Assembly: GCA_010015655.1 (NCBI GenBank)
Contig: ML976824.1
Coordinates: forward strand, 1 to 42,178
Length of the DNA: 42,178 nucleotides
Source of the DNA: Bimuria novae-zelandiae CBS 107.79
Taxonomy: Eukaryota; Ascomycota; Dothideomycetes; Pleosporales; Didymosphaeriaceae
Reading direction: 5' to 3'
In this document: positions 31,450-42,178 of the stretch, in pieces
How the letters are laid out: each line of letters opens with the position of its first letter
Numbering within the stretch: the stretch's first letter is position 1
Notes under the pieces: generated by a model
Told to the model about the DNA's origin: nothing
What the model saw: only the letters and a program-made list of their open reading frames with translations
Databases searched by the model: none
Translations under genes and position numbers: made by a program

Positions 31450-34400
31450 CCTCCTTTATGCCCTAATAGAAGCTAATTTAGGGGATATTATAATAGAATC
31501 TTATTAAGAGTTTTCTATTATAATTTTAATATAGCTTAGTAAACTTCTCCTAATAGTTTAATATAGTAGCTTAGTTAAGGTTCCTATAAGGTTCTTAAGT
31601 TCTTTAAGAGTAGTTTTTTTGCTATACTAAGTATTCTGTCCTCTTGCCTTTACAGGACTAGCGTTTTTTATATATATTAATTATACTATACTCCTCTTCT
31701 CCCTCTTTTATTATAATTGCTTCGGGCTGGGCGTTATTAGTGATTTGGCTAGGGAGAGGGTTTAATAAGGCTAACTTTAGCCTATCTACGTGGAACCTTA
31801 GGTGCATGTTTGGCGGGACGTCTAGCTTTACTATATAAGAGTTTATTACCTTTTTTATAGTAAACTTTTTTTACTTCTAGTCAAGCTTCTTGCTTAGATA
31901 TTAGTTTTAGAGGTAGTTTTTATACTTTAGCTATATTTTATCTTCTTTTTTTAAGATTAAAGCGTTCTTGCGTTAATAGTTTACTAGCCGCTCTTATTCT
32001 TATTAGGCTATTATTATTTTTGCCTAGGCGAAGTTAAAAACCTTCTTAAACTTTTTTATTATTACCTTCGTGGCCTTCTTTACGTTAGTTTTAAGCTCTA
32101 AGGCTAATCTCCGTGTCTTAAAGTTCTTAACTAGTTTAACGTTCTAGCTATAGGATAAGAAAAATAGGCTAACTCTTATTAATATAGCTTCTCACCCTTT
32201 AATAGCTATCTAGGCTATAGGAAGCTACTTTATCTAATTATTCTATTACTAGTTATAGTACGCCTAGAGGTAGGCTTTAAGAATAGAATTTATTTATTCT
32301 ATCTGCTCGTCTGTCTCTAGGTACTTTACTATAGATAGTCTTTAGTTAATATCTGCTTATTTATAGAGTGTAGTCTAAAATTCGCTCACGAATTGTCTCC
32401 CGCGGTCTAATATAATAGAGAAGAGAAAGAAGTAGTCTGCTACTTAGTATTAAAAGAACGCTATCGTGGCTATAGGTATATTAAGATTTAGAAAACTAAT
32501 AAACTTAGGGTCCTTACTAAGTTTATTTACAATTATTATAATATTCGTGCAGCTATCGCTCTTAAGTAAGGTAGTAATAAAGTCTATTATAATATCCTTC
32601 TATCCTTATTTAGGTAGTAGTAAGGGCTTTAGCAGGCCTTATTTTACTTCTTTTTATAGTTTAGTTCTTCTATAAATATTATAATTCTTAATATACTGTC
32701 TTACTTAGTTAGACATCTCCAGGAAGAAGTAGTCTTAAGTAAGGATTTTATAAGTATTTTTTTATTTTAAGTGTCTTAAAGCTAGGGAACTATACGCGAC
32801 TACTATTAGCTTTATCTATAAAAGTTCTAATTTTAGTACTTATTATCTTAACCTATAGCGTAGTTACCCTTAGTTATCTATACTATATTCTAAGATACTA
32901 ATAGATAACTTCTACCTAGGTTTAAGCTTTCTAAGCCTATTCTTAATATAGGCCTTTATCTTACTATACGCGCTATCTTTATCGCATTCTACCTCTTACT
33001 ATATAGTATTAAAGTCTGGTTCGCGTCGCTTGGAAGGGCTATCGCCTCCTTAAAGGGCTAATATAGGTAGTTTAAGGCGTGTTAGATAAGCGAGCACTAG
33101 GTTCTTATTTACTTTAATATAGTTAGGTTCCTCTATAGTAGTAGGTGTTTAGGGGATAAAAGATTTTAAGCTATTTTTTTTAGTAGTCTTTTAAAAAAGC
33201 GTAAAGTGCCTTAACTTTAATTTATTATCTTTATTATCCTTTAGTAGGTCTTAGTCCCTCTAGAAAAGGGCGTTTGCCCTAGAGTTTATTAACCCTAGTC
33301 TATATATAAACGTTATATTAATATAGCTAAGTATATTTACCTATTAAACGTATCGTTTGTCTAACCTTTATTTAGTAGCGAAATACGTAAGGTTTTTATA
33401 ATTAGTATAGACCGTAAGGTGCTTTACTACTTAATATATATAGTTTTATTTATTTACGCATTTAATAACTATAAGTATTTTTTTATTATAGATAGCGTAG
33501 TTATATTCTACTAGGCTATTCTTTGCTAAGAAGTAAGCTATTAGGCGCAGAATCCTATTATTATTATACTAGAAGAAGTATTCCCTAATTAATTAGCTAG
33601 AGGCGTCTACTTCTAGTACTAATTTTTATTTAGGGTCGAAGTAGGCTAGCGCGGGGTCTATATAGAATGCTATTTTTAGAAAGTTAAATGCGTGCTATTA
33701 CTCTTATTCCTAGATAAATTCTGCTCCTTTACTAGTAAGCTTTATAAGGGGGCTTATTATGCTAGAGAAGTCTTATATAAATTTCTAATAAAAGTTTATA
33801 AAGCTTATAAAGCTCTAGACTCCCTTTACTAAAGTTAGTAGCTCTTATTCCTAAATTACTTAGACTTTATCTAAGTTTATGCTTACGCCCTTATTAACTT
33901 CTATAATAAATCTAAAGTACTTAGTCTTTTTAACGTAAAACTTAGATTTCTTAATATCTAAGTGTAGTCCTACGGCCCCTAACTTCTAGATTATAGTACG
34001 TACTTTCTCTTTGTGGTCTTTTTAGCTGCTACTAAAGAAGATAAGAACGTTATCTATATACGCTAAGTAGTAGTTATTAAGGTACTTCCTTAGTACCTAG
34101 TTAATATACTACTAAAATATACTTAGCGCGTTAGCTAGGCTAAAAAGAACTACTAGCTACTTATAAAGACTAAATTAGGTTTTAAACGCTGTCTTCTATT
34201 CTTTGCCTTTTACTATCTAAAGCTTATAGAAGGCTTAAATTATATTAAGTTTACTAAACTATTTAGCCTTTATAAGGAGCTAAAAGGTCTTACTAATTAA
34301 TAGTAAAAGGTACTAGTCCTTCTTTAAAATAGCGTTTAGGGCTTAATAATTAATATAGAAGCGTAGTCCTTTACTAGATTTCTTAGTAAATAATACTAAG

Positions 34401-35005
34401 GTGGTAGCGCTAGACTTACTTACCTAAATAAAGCTTTTATCTAAGTATTTAGTAAGCTTTTTTTAAAGGACGAGCAACTCTTCGCGAGATATATTAAATA
34501 GAGGGCTATAGGGGATCTCTAGGGTCTCGCTATCTTTTTCCACGAGAGGGATGGAAAGATCCACTCTAGGTCTATAGTAGGGGGGGAGCTTGTCAGCTTA
34601 TTCCCTGCAAAAGATACGCCACAAGTTCTTAAAAGCTTTAAGTAGTAACTTTTATAGGTTTACCTTTTGCTTGCAGGTTAACGCCTTCTATATATCTTTT
34701 ATTAACATAGAAAATACTTTAGCCCCGTTTTCTAGGCGTTAATTACGCTAATCTAGGGCTATAAAGACTATAGCTAATACTCTTTAAAGCTTTATTAATA
34801 GTTTCTTGCCTTCTCGGTCACAAATATAGATATCTAAACTTTTAATCTAAATTAATTTCTTTGCTAGGGCCAGTTTAACCCTATTCTTCTTTATTTAGAT
34901 TAGGCGAAGGATTAGATCGTACAACCTGTTATTAGGTAAGACGTATAATTATATTAGTTTTATATAGCTATTAATATTTACTTCTAATTAGACTACTTTA
35001 CGTAC
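31450..35005 (-). pseudogene. pol of element C (protease end, RT, RNase H, integrase, chromodomain)
   Basis: Minus strand: protease C-terminus near 34900-34960 (LYDLIL.L); the pre-RT and RT start near 34480-34600, a clean patch reading KDSETLEIPYSPLFNISREE; then VSKSSA, LRFYINY; catalytic box near 34045-34080 reading AYIDNVLIF (second Asp to Asn); RNase H near 33300-33700; integrase core near 32300-32420 (DRGRQFVSEF, ETDEQIE); GPF/chromodomain linker near 31760-31840 (LDVPPNMHLRFHVDRLKLA); chromodomain near 31500-31690 (KGKRTEYLV, then NYS.RT.EPYRNL with TAG at the Trp positions). RIP-degraded; protease is cut by element A at 35005. Confidence 0.87.
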
Positions 35006-35440
35006 TGTAACAGGAACAATCACTCGACGACATGAGAATCCTTGGCCAAGCAGGACGAGAGCCGAGATCGCCCAAAAAGTAATACTTATCCGTATCGGAT
35101 CCCTTTCGGTTCTACCAAACCGACAAGGAGATAAGGATCCGTATCGAACGTCCCTCAGATCTACCAGACCGATGGGGAACCCCAGATCCGTATCGGGCCT
35201 ATTTCGGATCTATCAGACCGACGATTAACCTGGGGTAGATAGCGGCTGGCGAGCTATCTAAGAAGAGGTGTATTTAGAGGAGCTTAAGGCCTTTATAGTT
35301 TAGCACCTTTTCCCTATCCTTTCGTACCAGGCCTATAGGCATTTAATATATTCGAGGCTACTTTCTTATACACGCACTCCTATATGCCTCTGCTAAAAGA
35401 TACGCTAATATTAATCCTTTAAGTAACCTACGCTAATATA
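35006..35440 (+). repeat. 5' LTR of element A
   Basis: 435 bp from TGTAACAGGAAC to CGCTAATATA (CGATACA in the 3' copy). The first ~250 bp are clean and the end is RIP-mutated; the 3' LTR is mutated in the opposite pattern. I recognise no primer-binding site after 35440. Confidence 0.94.
35087..35222 (+). repeat. Three tandem ~38-bp repeats (period ~49) in the A LTR
   Basis: Units at about 35087-35123, 35136-35174 and 35184-35222. Each has ATCCGTATCG(G/A), a short spacer, a TTTCGG or CCTCAG block, and TCTAYCARACCGA. The same array is in the 3' LTR at about 41823-41960 and in the A' LTR. Repeated modules in U3 commonly act as promoter or enhancer elements; that role is inference. Confidence 0.75.
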
Positions 35441-35659
35441 TTATAGGGAAAAGGTCGCTATCGCTAGTAACGGCTTTAAAGAATATCGCTATAAGAACGG
35501 AACGGACCCGCATTAGCGCGTCCCTAATTTCTTTATAGGCAGGATTCCAGAGACCTCCTACTAATTAAAGCCTTTAGGTTTAGAACTCCTAATCGCATAT
35601 AAATTAGGTTAACTTTAGAAAAGTTGCGTAGAGTTACGCCAAGGTAGAAAAGTGGTGAC

Positions 35660-36905
35660 TACTAATAACCTATAGACTTAGAATTAAACGTTAATATCTA
35701 CCTTATCGAAAAACGCACGGCAACCGGCCTAGAGTCAAACTTAGGGAGACCGTTAGCCACCCCCAGGACCTTTAAAGAACGAAGAAGAAGATAAAGAAAG
35801 TAATAATGCTCTAAACAATCCTATTATTAGACCCAGAGCTAATTTAGTTTAGTTAGCTAACCTAATAATAGCTCTTTAGAACCAGTTACGCTAGATGCAA
35901 GCATAGTTAAAGTAATTAACTAAAGAATCTTAAGCTAAAGACTAAGCCTAGCCTACAATTAAATTACCCCTAATAATATTCCGATATTAGTCTAAATCTC
36001 TTGCCATAGTTATGGCAAAGTTATCTAAGCGAACTCCTAAGATAGAATCCCTAATTAATAGGGAAGAACCTACCTTTCCTTAATAATAAGCATTAATTAG
36101 GGACCATCTCGAGATAAATATAGATTACTATCCAAGTAAACGCGCTCGCATAGCATTAGTATAGGGACATACTTCTAGTACCGCTCGCGAATATTTAGAA
36201 CCCTAGTACCTAGCGACTTCGGATGCGTTACGGTTTAAGAACATAGAAGAAATAATTAAACTACTATTATTCTTCTTTCTATCTAGTAATAAAGAAGCTA
36301 AGTATCGGACCTTATTTTAACGCCTAGAGATAACCTCTAAGGAAACTTTCTCTACCTTTAAGACTAGGTTCCTTAGTGCAGCCATCTAAGGCAAAGTCTA
36401 TAAGAAAGAATAGTTTATATACTTATAGGAGAAGATAACTGCCTCCTTAAGGACTCTAAATATAGGCTTTAAGCATACGTAGGGAAACTCCTTTAAGAAA
36501 ATAGTAGCCTACCTAATAGCCTTTAACTTAGAAACACAGAGTGCATCTATAAGACCCCTTATTTACTTTATAAATAGTACGAATTGCTCTCTGCGTTAGA
36601 AAAGCTATAAGGAGGGACTTCTATCTAGTATTTTAGCTAAAACATAGTACACGCCTACTAAGGAGTTAACTCTAAACCTGCCCTAAGACAGGACTATCCC
36701 GCCGTCGCAATCTCTAATAATATAAATAAATTTTAAAACCTGCTATAACTATAAGAAGTTAAGATACTTTATTAAAGATTGCCCTTAGCCCCGCGTACGC
36801 GAAATTAGAGCCGAACTAGACTTTAATTAAGAATACGTTAACGCGGATGAGGATTTACCCCCAGGAAATAAAGACGCCTAGGAAAAGCCTCCGCCCTAGG
36901 TATAA
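35660..36905 (+). pseudogene. gag of element A with CCHC knuckle
   Basis: Plus-strand frame with an acidic linker (KNEEEDKESNN near 35775), then Gln-rich helices (TAA/TAG at Gln positions) and capsid-like sequence with SKRARIALVQGHTS-like text near 36140. The knuckle at 36741-36782 reads CYNYKKLRYFIKDC: the second Cys and the His are Tyr through RIP. It ends near DADEDLPPGNKD-type sequence before protease. The start codon is not evident because RIP is heavy near the 5' end. A second copy of this gene is at 4-1218. Confidence 0.75.
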
Positions 36906-36924
36906 GCAAGTATGACCTATCTAA

Positions 36925-39900
36925 TGTAGATTTATTAAAGTTACTAAGAGGACCTCACTTTCGGACCCCGCTCGTACTCCGTTTAAACAGGTACGGGATT
37001 AAACTTAATGCCCTTATTAACACTAGTGCCTAAGGTTTTCTTTTTATTAATTCTTAAATTGTAAATTCTTTATCTTAGTTACTTTATATTCCTATCCAAA
37101 AACTGCCGTACCGCATTATAGTTCGAGGTTTTTTAGATAAGATTTAGACCGTAGTGGACCGTTACATTTATTTATATATGCGAATAGATAGGCGCACTAT
37201 TCGCAACTACCCTTTTATAGTAATAGACCTGGGAACACAGGACTATATCCTGACTTTAATGGCTTAAGCTCTTTAAGCTTCGACTAGATACAGAGCAGAA
37301 TTAGATATTATAGCTAGTAAAGTATCCTAAGACTTACGATCCCTCCAAAACTATCTTAATGCAGCTAGAATAGCTAATTTAGAACTTAGAAGTGTAGTAA
37401 GACATTCGTCGCCGGGATATCTTATAGGAACAGGAGCAATATTAGATGCGGAATAGCCCTATTATTAATTACATTAGGGGCCTTATTCGACTACCTCGTC
37501 CTCTCCCTCTAAGTAGGAAGGCAGTACCCCTATTTACTTAGAATCCCGCTCCAAAACCTATCCGTACCGCTTTCGCACTGCAGGCAGTACAGATACCTAC
37601 TATTACTCTTATCTTAGTAAACGCCTTTTACTTTAACATAAAAAAGCTAATTAACGAATTCTTTACTACTTCTTTATATAAAATCGAACGCCTCTTAAAC
37701 TATATACGAACTTAACGCCACGCTAAAGATCCTAAGAATACTCGCCTTATTAAAGAATAACTTCCCTAGAAATATTATTAGTATCGGGATGTGTTTAGTA
37801 AGACTACGGCTAATAAGCTACCTGCGCATTAACTATACAACTATAAAATTATGCTTACTAAACCCCTTCCAAACAACTACAGTCCTCTATATAAATCTAG
37901 TCTAAAAGGACTAGAGGCTATTAAGAAGTACGTTCTAAAACACCTTTAAAAGGGTTTTATTAAGCATAGTTAGAGCCCTTTCGCGTCACCTATCCTTTAT
38001 ATACGAAAGCCTAATAGAGACTTTCAAATATGTATAAACTATCGCAAACTTAACCTCCTAACCTAAAAAGACTCTTACCTAATTCTAAAGATTGACGAAC
38101 TTCTATCTTGCCCCTCTAAGGCTAAGATATTTACCAAATTTAATATCCAAGCTACCTTTAATAAGATTCGCATAGATCCTGAATTAGAAGAGTACACTAC
38201 TTTTTGGACCTAATATAAAACGTACAAGTGCAAGGTATTGCCTTTTAGGTTGTGTAATAAACTAGCCACTTACTAGCGATATATAAATAATATTCTTATT
38301 AATTATCTTGACAATTTCTGTATTGCATACCTGGACGACATCCTTATCTACTCCAACACTGTTAAAGAACACATTAAACACGTTTAGAAGGTGTTAGATC
38401 GTCTCCGGAAAGCTAGCCTCCAAGTTAACATTCTTAAAAGCGAATTCCATGTGACTTAGACCCAATACCTAGGTTACATCCTTACCAACACTGGTATGGA
38501 GGTAGATCCCGCCAAGGTAGAAGCACTACGGAACTAGAAAACCCCCACTACTGTAACTAGTATAAAGTCATTCCTTAGATTTACTAGTTTTTATTAATAA
38601 TTTGTTAAGGACTTCTCCCGCATTGCAAAGCCCATTAGTACCTTGCAAAGTCCCTAGGTCCCATTCGTATAGAGTTCGGACTATAAAGCCGCTTTCCAGC
38701 AAATTAAGCAAGCGCTACTAGCCATCCCCACCCTCTATCACTTTAACCCCGAACTACCTACTAGGATTGAAACCAACGCTTTAGACGGAGTGATTGCGGG
38801 AGTACTATCCTAGGAGTATCTAGATAGAAAAGTTTAACTAGTGACATTCTACAGTCACGTCCTAACCAGATCCGAACTAAACTAGGAGATTTATAATAAG
38901 GAATTATTTACTATTATTACTACCTTTATTAAGTGGCGCGCAGAGCTCGCTTTAGCCTGGACTATAATTAGAGTTCTTTTAGACTACCGATTCTTAGAAT
39001 ACTTTATAACTACTAAGGTCCTTAATACTTATTAGGTTTACTGGTATAAAATGTTGTCCTCGTTTAACTTCCGAATTAAATACACGCTAGGTAAAAACAA
39101 CGCTAGAGCTAATATCTTAAGTTAATAAAAACAAGATCTTGCGGACCTTAGAGCTATTTAAAATAATAATTGTAGTAGAGTATTCCTAGGACCCCATCGA
39201 CTTGACCCCTAAATTAACTCTAATTTGGCCTAGACCTATATTAAAAAGTCTAACGCTAAAGTCGACGTGTTCGTATTATTAACTAATAAAGAAGTTATAA
39301 GTCTAGATTCTTATTAACTAATTAAAGCCTTATTATAAGAGAACTGTCTTGGATTTAGCGCAGAACGCCAATCCCTACTAGGTAAATATTAGATTTAAAA
39401 CAGTCTTATTCTATATAAGGACAGACTATGCGTCCCTTTTGACTCTACTCTGTGTATCTGCCTTATCCGAGAAGTCCACAATTAGAAGTTAACAGCCTAT
39501 CCTGGTTATACTAAAACCTACTAGTTATTGTCGCGAAAGTACTACTAGAAGGGGATAAAAGCCACCTGTAAGTAATATATACGAAACTACATTCCTTGCT
39601 AACGTGCACACCCTAGCCAGACCCTAACTCTAGGCTTTTTATATCCGTTACTTATCCTGGACAAGCCTATGCAGCACCTATGCATCGACTTTAAAGAATT
39701 TCCTAAGGATAGGGCTGGATACGATTAGATTATAGTTATTATTAATTAACTTTCTAAATAAGTTATGTTAATCCCTTACTATAAATCGATTAATGCTTGC
39801 GAGATAGCTAACTTATTCGTGTAATAGGTGTACTAATTTAAACACACCCTAGAGTCTATCGTTTCTAATCGAGGTCCCTAGTTTGTCTCCACATTCTGGT

Positions 39901-40853
39901 CGGAGTTCTGTTGGATAATAGGCGTTAAGGTGAAGCTATCTACAGTATACTATAAGGAGACGGATGGCCAGACGGAAATCATGAACAAGTATATTGACCA
40001 GAGGTTACGCCTGTTTGTATCCTACTATTAGGATAACTAGAGTTCTCTTCTACCCCTAATCGATCGAGCGCAGGTTACCCTACCCCATTTAGCTATTGGC
40101 ATGTTACCCTACCAGATCCTGTATGGCTCCGAACCCCGTTAGAGTTGGGATTAGAACCCTACGTTATTCACCAAGCCCCAGGATTGCTTAAATGTCAAAG
40201 ATACTTAATTACTAGCCAAACGAATGCATGCTGCTTGGCAACTGGTTAAGGAAAATATGGAACGAGCATAAGACCGAATGCGATCCGTAGTGAATCGACA
40301 TCGCCGCCCAGTCGATTGGGAAGTAGGCGATATGGTTTATCTAGACACCCGTAACCTTGCAGTGTCGAGACCCAGTCGAAAGCTATCCGACAAGTGGGAA
40401 GGTCCATTCAAGGTAGTAGAACAAGTTGGTCACTCATATTGACTAGAACTTCCCCCTGGATCCCGGATCCACGATGTCTTCGCACCGAATCTACTCTGTA
40501 AAGATCCTTAGGATCCACTGCCAGGACAAGAAGCTCCGAAACCCCTAGGTATCCCAATTAATGGGGTAGAGGAATAGGAAGTTAAGGAGATCCTAGCTAG
40601 CAAGCTATACCACAACACCCTTAAGTACAGAGTTAAGTAGGTAGGACACGACCCTGACCTGGTGTGGTACCCTGCATTAAACTTCATGGGAGCTCCTCAC
40701 AAGTTAAGATAATTTCACGACAAGTATCCGAACCGCCCCAGACCTCCAAAGGCATTGAACCAGTGGATTTATGCATGGGAACAAGGAACTGAGTAGTAGG
40801 TCTAGAAGTTTTTGAATTCTAAAAATACAGGAAAGAAAAGGAAAGAAAAATAA
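36925..40853 (+). pseudogene. pol of element A: protease, RT, RNase H, integrase, chromodomain
   Basis: Protease near 37010-37270 (INTSAQGFLFIN; active-site Asp read as Asn). RT near 37830-38560, with [13 protein letters not shown] at 38319-38357, the only intact Y-x-DD box in the window. RNase H near 38740-39120. Integrase HHCC near 39430-39610 and core with LCIDF at 39681, IVSNRGPQF (second Asp to Asn) near 39860 and KETDGQTE near 39955; GPF linker WEGPFKVVEQVGHSY near 40395; chromodomain near 40580-40740 (EVKEILASKLYHNTLKYRV, then LVWYPALNFMGAPHKLR). Two TAGs at 40794 look like altered CAG; reading on, it ends TAA at 40851-40853, seven bases from the stop of the opposite-strand gene. Many earlier stops and frame changes make it a pseudogene. 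Confidence 0.88.
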
Positions 40854-40860
40854 AAGAAAT

Positions 40861-41318
40861 CTAATTCTCCGCCTCCTCCTCCTCCTCCTCACCCGAGTCG
40901 GATGGCTCGGGCAAGGTACCCTCAAGGGAAGCAGGAGCCTTGCCCTTCCCCTTCCCCTTCCCCCGACCCTTCCCCCGACCCCCCTCCGAAGCGGCCCTCA
41001 TGGTGATAGTAAGATTATCCGTCGCGTCCTCCACGCTGGCCCCCTCCCACTCCCTTAGGGCCCTCTTGAAAGCCCGGAATTCGGACTCCACAAAGGCGGG
41101 CACCTACCCAACTATTTAACAAATTAGACTAGAATTAGAATTACCATACTTACAGGATTACACTTCTCGTTCTAGGAGGTGCAGTAGCTGCACTTTTTCG
41201 AGGATAGCTTGGGAAACTTGTAGTCGGGCACGTTACCACGACTAAACGCACGCACGCAGCGCAAGCAGATAACCTAATAGGCTTCTAAAAGTGCTCCGGG
41301 AGGAGCACGAATAGGCAT
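40861..41318 (-). pseudogene. Antisense two-exon accessory gene of element A: Cys-rich, basic and acidic tail
   Basis: Minus strand. Exon 1 is 41318-41154 (ATG, 55 codons), the intron is 41153-41104, and exon 2 is 41103-40861 (80 codons plus stop). The intron is 50 nt with GTAAGT donor, CTAAT branch-like sequence and TAG acceptor, in phase 0; without splicing the frame hits the TAG of the acceptor. The predicted 135-residue protein has C18-x2-C21 and C43-x2-C46-x6-C53; Tyr33 is TAC and could be an altered Cys. The second half ends NEKCNP|VPAFVES. The tail has a GRGKGRGKGKGKGK run (likely nuclear localisation or nucleic-acid binding) and an acidic end, DSGEEEEEEAEN. Only two in-frame stops (codons 15 and 49, both TAG) break it, so it was probably functional recently. 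It faces pol. Zinc binding and regulation are inference. Confidence 0.72.
41104..41153 (-). other. Predicted 50-nt spliceosomal intron in the antisense gene
   Basis: Donor GTAAGT at 41153, acceptor GGGTAG ending at 41104, CTAAT at two places between. Size and sites fit filamentous-fungal introns. Because it is on the antisense strand, it would be removed only from antisense transcripts and not from the sense genomic RNA of the element. Confidence 0.65.
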
Positions 41319-41729
41319 TGTAATCTAAGATAACTATTAGCAACACGAACACCTTCGATACAGACCCAAATACCTACTATAGTTAAATTGTTGTGGGTTA
41401 AGGAAGAAAGGATTAAGCTTTAAAACCTACCTCTTTATGCCTTACTATTGCGGCTCTGTTTATTCACAGAAAAAGAGCTACCCCTCACCTATAAACACTT
41501 ACAAGATTACATTGTATGGACGTACAACGCAATGGCGTAATAGGTCCGAACACGGTCCTGTCCTAGTGGCCACGCGCACAACTAGCGAACTAAGATAAAT
41601 AGAATTTGGCTAATTAGTAAAGTTGCGATTACTACTACAACAACACTAACTACGGTGGTCGCCGGAAATAGCAAAAACGCGCGAAACAATTTATATATAG
41701 CATAGATAAGGGACTATCTATAAGTTGTA
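41319..41729. other. Non-coding tail of element A between antisense gene and polypurine tract
   Basis: About 410 bp with no supported coding region on either strand. By position it would hold the promoter and 5' leader of the antisense gene and the 3' untranslated part of the sense RNA. I see no convincing TATA box. Confidence 0.5.
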
Positions 41730-41742
41730 AAGGAGGGGGTAG
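41730..41742 (+). promoter_or_regulatory. Polypurine tract of element A
   Basis: AAGGAGGGGGTAG directly before the 3' LTR start TGTAACAGG. Confidence 0.85.
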
Positions 41743-42177
41743 TGTAACAGGAACAATTACTTAACGACATAAGAATCCTTAGCTAAGCAGGACGAGAGCC
41801 GAGATTACCCAAAAAGTAATACTTATCTATATCAGATCCCTTTTAGTTCTACCAAACCGACGAGGAGATAAGGATCTGTATCAGACGTCCCTCAGATCTA
41901 CTAGACCGATGGGGAACCCCAGATCCGTATCGGGCCTATTTCGGATCTATCAGACCGACGATTAACCTGGGGTAGATAGCGGCTGGCGAGCTATCTAGGA
42001 AGAGGTGTATTTAGAGGAGCTTAAGGCCTTTGTAGTTTAGCACCTTTTCCCTATCCTTTCGTACCAGGCCTATAGGCATTTAATACATTCGAGGCTACTT
42101 TCTCATACACGCACTCCTATATGCCTCTGCTAGGAGATACGCCGATATCGATCCTTTAAGTGACCTGCGCCGATACA
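41743..42177 (+). repeat. 3' LTR of element A
   Basis: 435 bp, aligning with 35006-35440. It ends CGATACA one base before the window end. Its first ~150 bp are RIP-mutated (for example ACTCGACG in the 5' copy is ACTTAACG here) while the last ~280 bp are clean, the reverse of the 5' copy. Confidence 0.94.
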
Positions 42178-42178
42178 A

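Larger units (their letters stand above)
29438..35005 (-). mobile_element. Ty3/gypsy element C, 3' part, truncated by element A
   Basis: Begins TGTAAGGGGCTGAG at 29438 exactly where B-outer homology ends. The minus strand carries a gypsy pol from protease remnants (near 34990) through RT, RNase H, integrase and a chromodomain (near 31500-31690). Between pol and the left LTR is an opposite-strand open region. The rest of protease, gag and the 5' LTR should lie beyond element A, outside the window. Confidence 0.87.
35006..42177 (+). mobile_element. Ty3/gypsy element A, complete (7172 bp), youngest layer
   Basis: 435-bp LTRs at 35006-35440 and 41743-42177. Plus strand: gag with CCHC knuckle, protease, RT with intact YLDD, RNase H, integrase, chromodomain, pol stop at 40851, then an opposite-strand two-exon gene and a polypurine tract. 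The left flank is CGTAC; the right flank is outside the window. RIP is patchy: gag and protease are heavily hit, while integrase C-terminus to the antisense gene (about 39900-41100) is nearly clean. Confidence 0.95.

Noticed and set aside
32466..32675. 69-codon hydrophobic plus-strand frame resembling a membrane protein
   Set aside because: It is the reverse strand of the C integrase; the hydrophobicity comes from the AT-rich complement.
35441..35470. tRNA primer-binding sites after the 5' LTRs of A, B, C and D
   Set aside because: RIP and the lack of a tRNA set prevented a confident match; none is reported.
40704..40925. Minus-strand 73-codon frame rich in Arg and Leu
   Set aside because: It overlaps the pol chromodomain and the end of the antisense gene in another frame. 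Its RRRRRRR run is the frame-shifted reading of the Glu repeat.

Overview
The window reads as a gene-free, AT-rich heterochromatic block from a filamentous ascomycete. Nearly everything is Ty3/gypsy (chromovirus-type) LTR retrotransposon, degraded by transitions that turn CpA, TpG and many CpG sites into TpA. As a result CAA/CAG/TGG codons became stops, Cys (TGT/TGC) became Tyr and His became Tyr. That is the signature of repeat-induced point mutation (RIP). I see no host gene, rRNA, tRNA or CRISPR array. A 50-nt GTAAGT...TAG intron and a Zn2Cys6-like Cys pattern also point to a fungus. I do not name a species. Family names A to E below are mine.

Layout. Element A' (1-1902, minus) is the 5' end of a family A element running off the left edge. 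Element E (1903-2661 and 15862-18167, plus) is the oldest visible layer and is split by B1 (2662-15856, minus; target-site duplication GATAG). B1 is split in gag by element D (8484-14873, minus; duplication CACAT). At 18168 E is entered by B-outer (minus). B-outer is split inside its reverse transcriptase by B-inner (21812-28656, minus; duplication CTTTC) and cut near its protease/gag junction by element C (29438-35005, minus). C is cut in protease by element A (35006-42177, plus), which is complete with both LTRs. All three duplications that can be checked at both ends are exact, so the nesting order is firm: E, then B1 and B-outer, then D, B-inner and C, then A.

Each complete element has gag with a CCHC knuckle, then protease, reverse transcriptase, RNase H, HHCC/DDE integrase and a chromodomain, followed by a polypurine tract and the 3' LTR. 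In B1, B-outer, B-inner and A there is also an extra open frame between pol and the 3' LTR on the strand OPPOSITE to pol, tail-to-tail with it. The three B copies encode a Cys array with Zn2Cys6-like spacing followed by a charged, coiled-coil-like region. The A copy is a two-exon gene with a short fungal intron that exists only on the antisense strand. C has a long opposite-strand open region in the same slot that I cannot identify. D has no such gene.

Most striking: the three B copies share their R-U5 LTR half and pol, but the neighbouring block formed by the antisense gene plus the U3 promoter half of the LTR is different in each. It looks like a swappable 'antisense regulator + promoter' cassette. 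This is the part of the window most likely to be a poorly described system.
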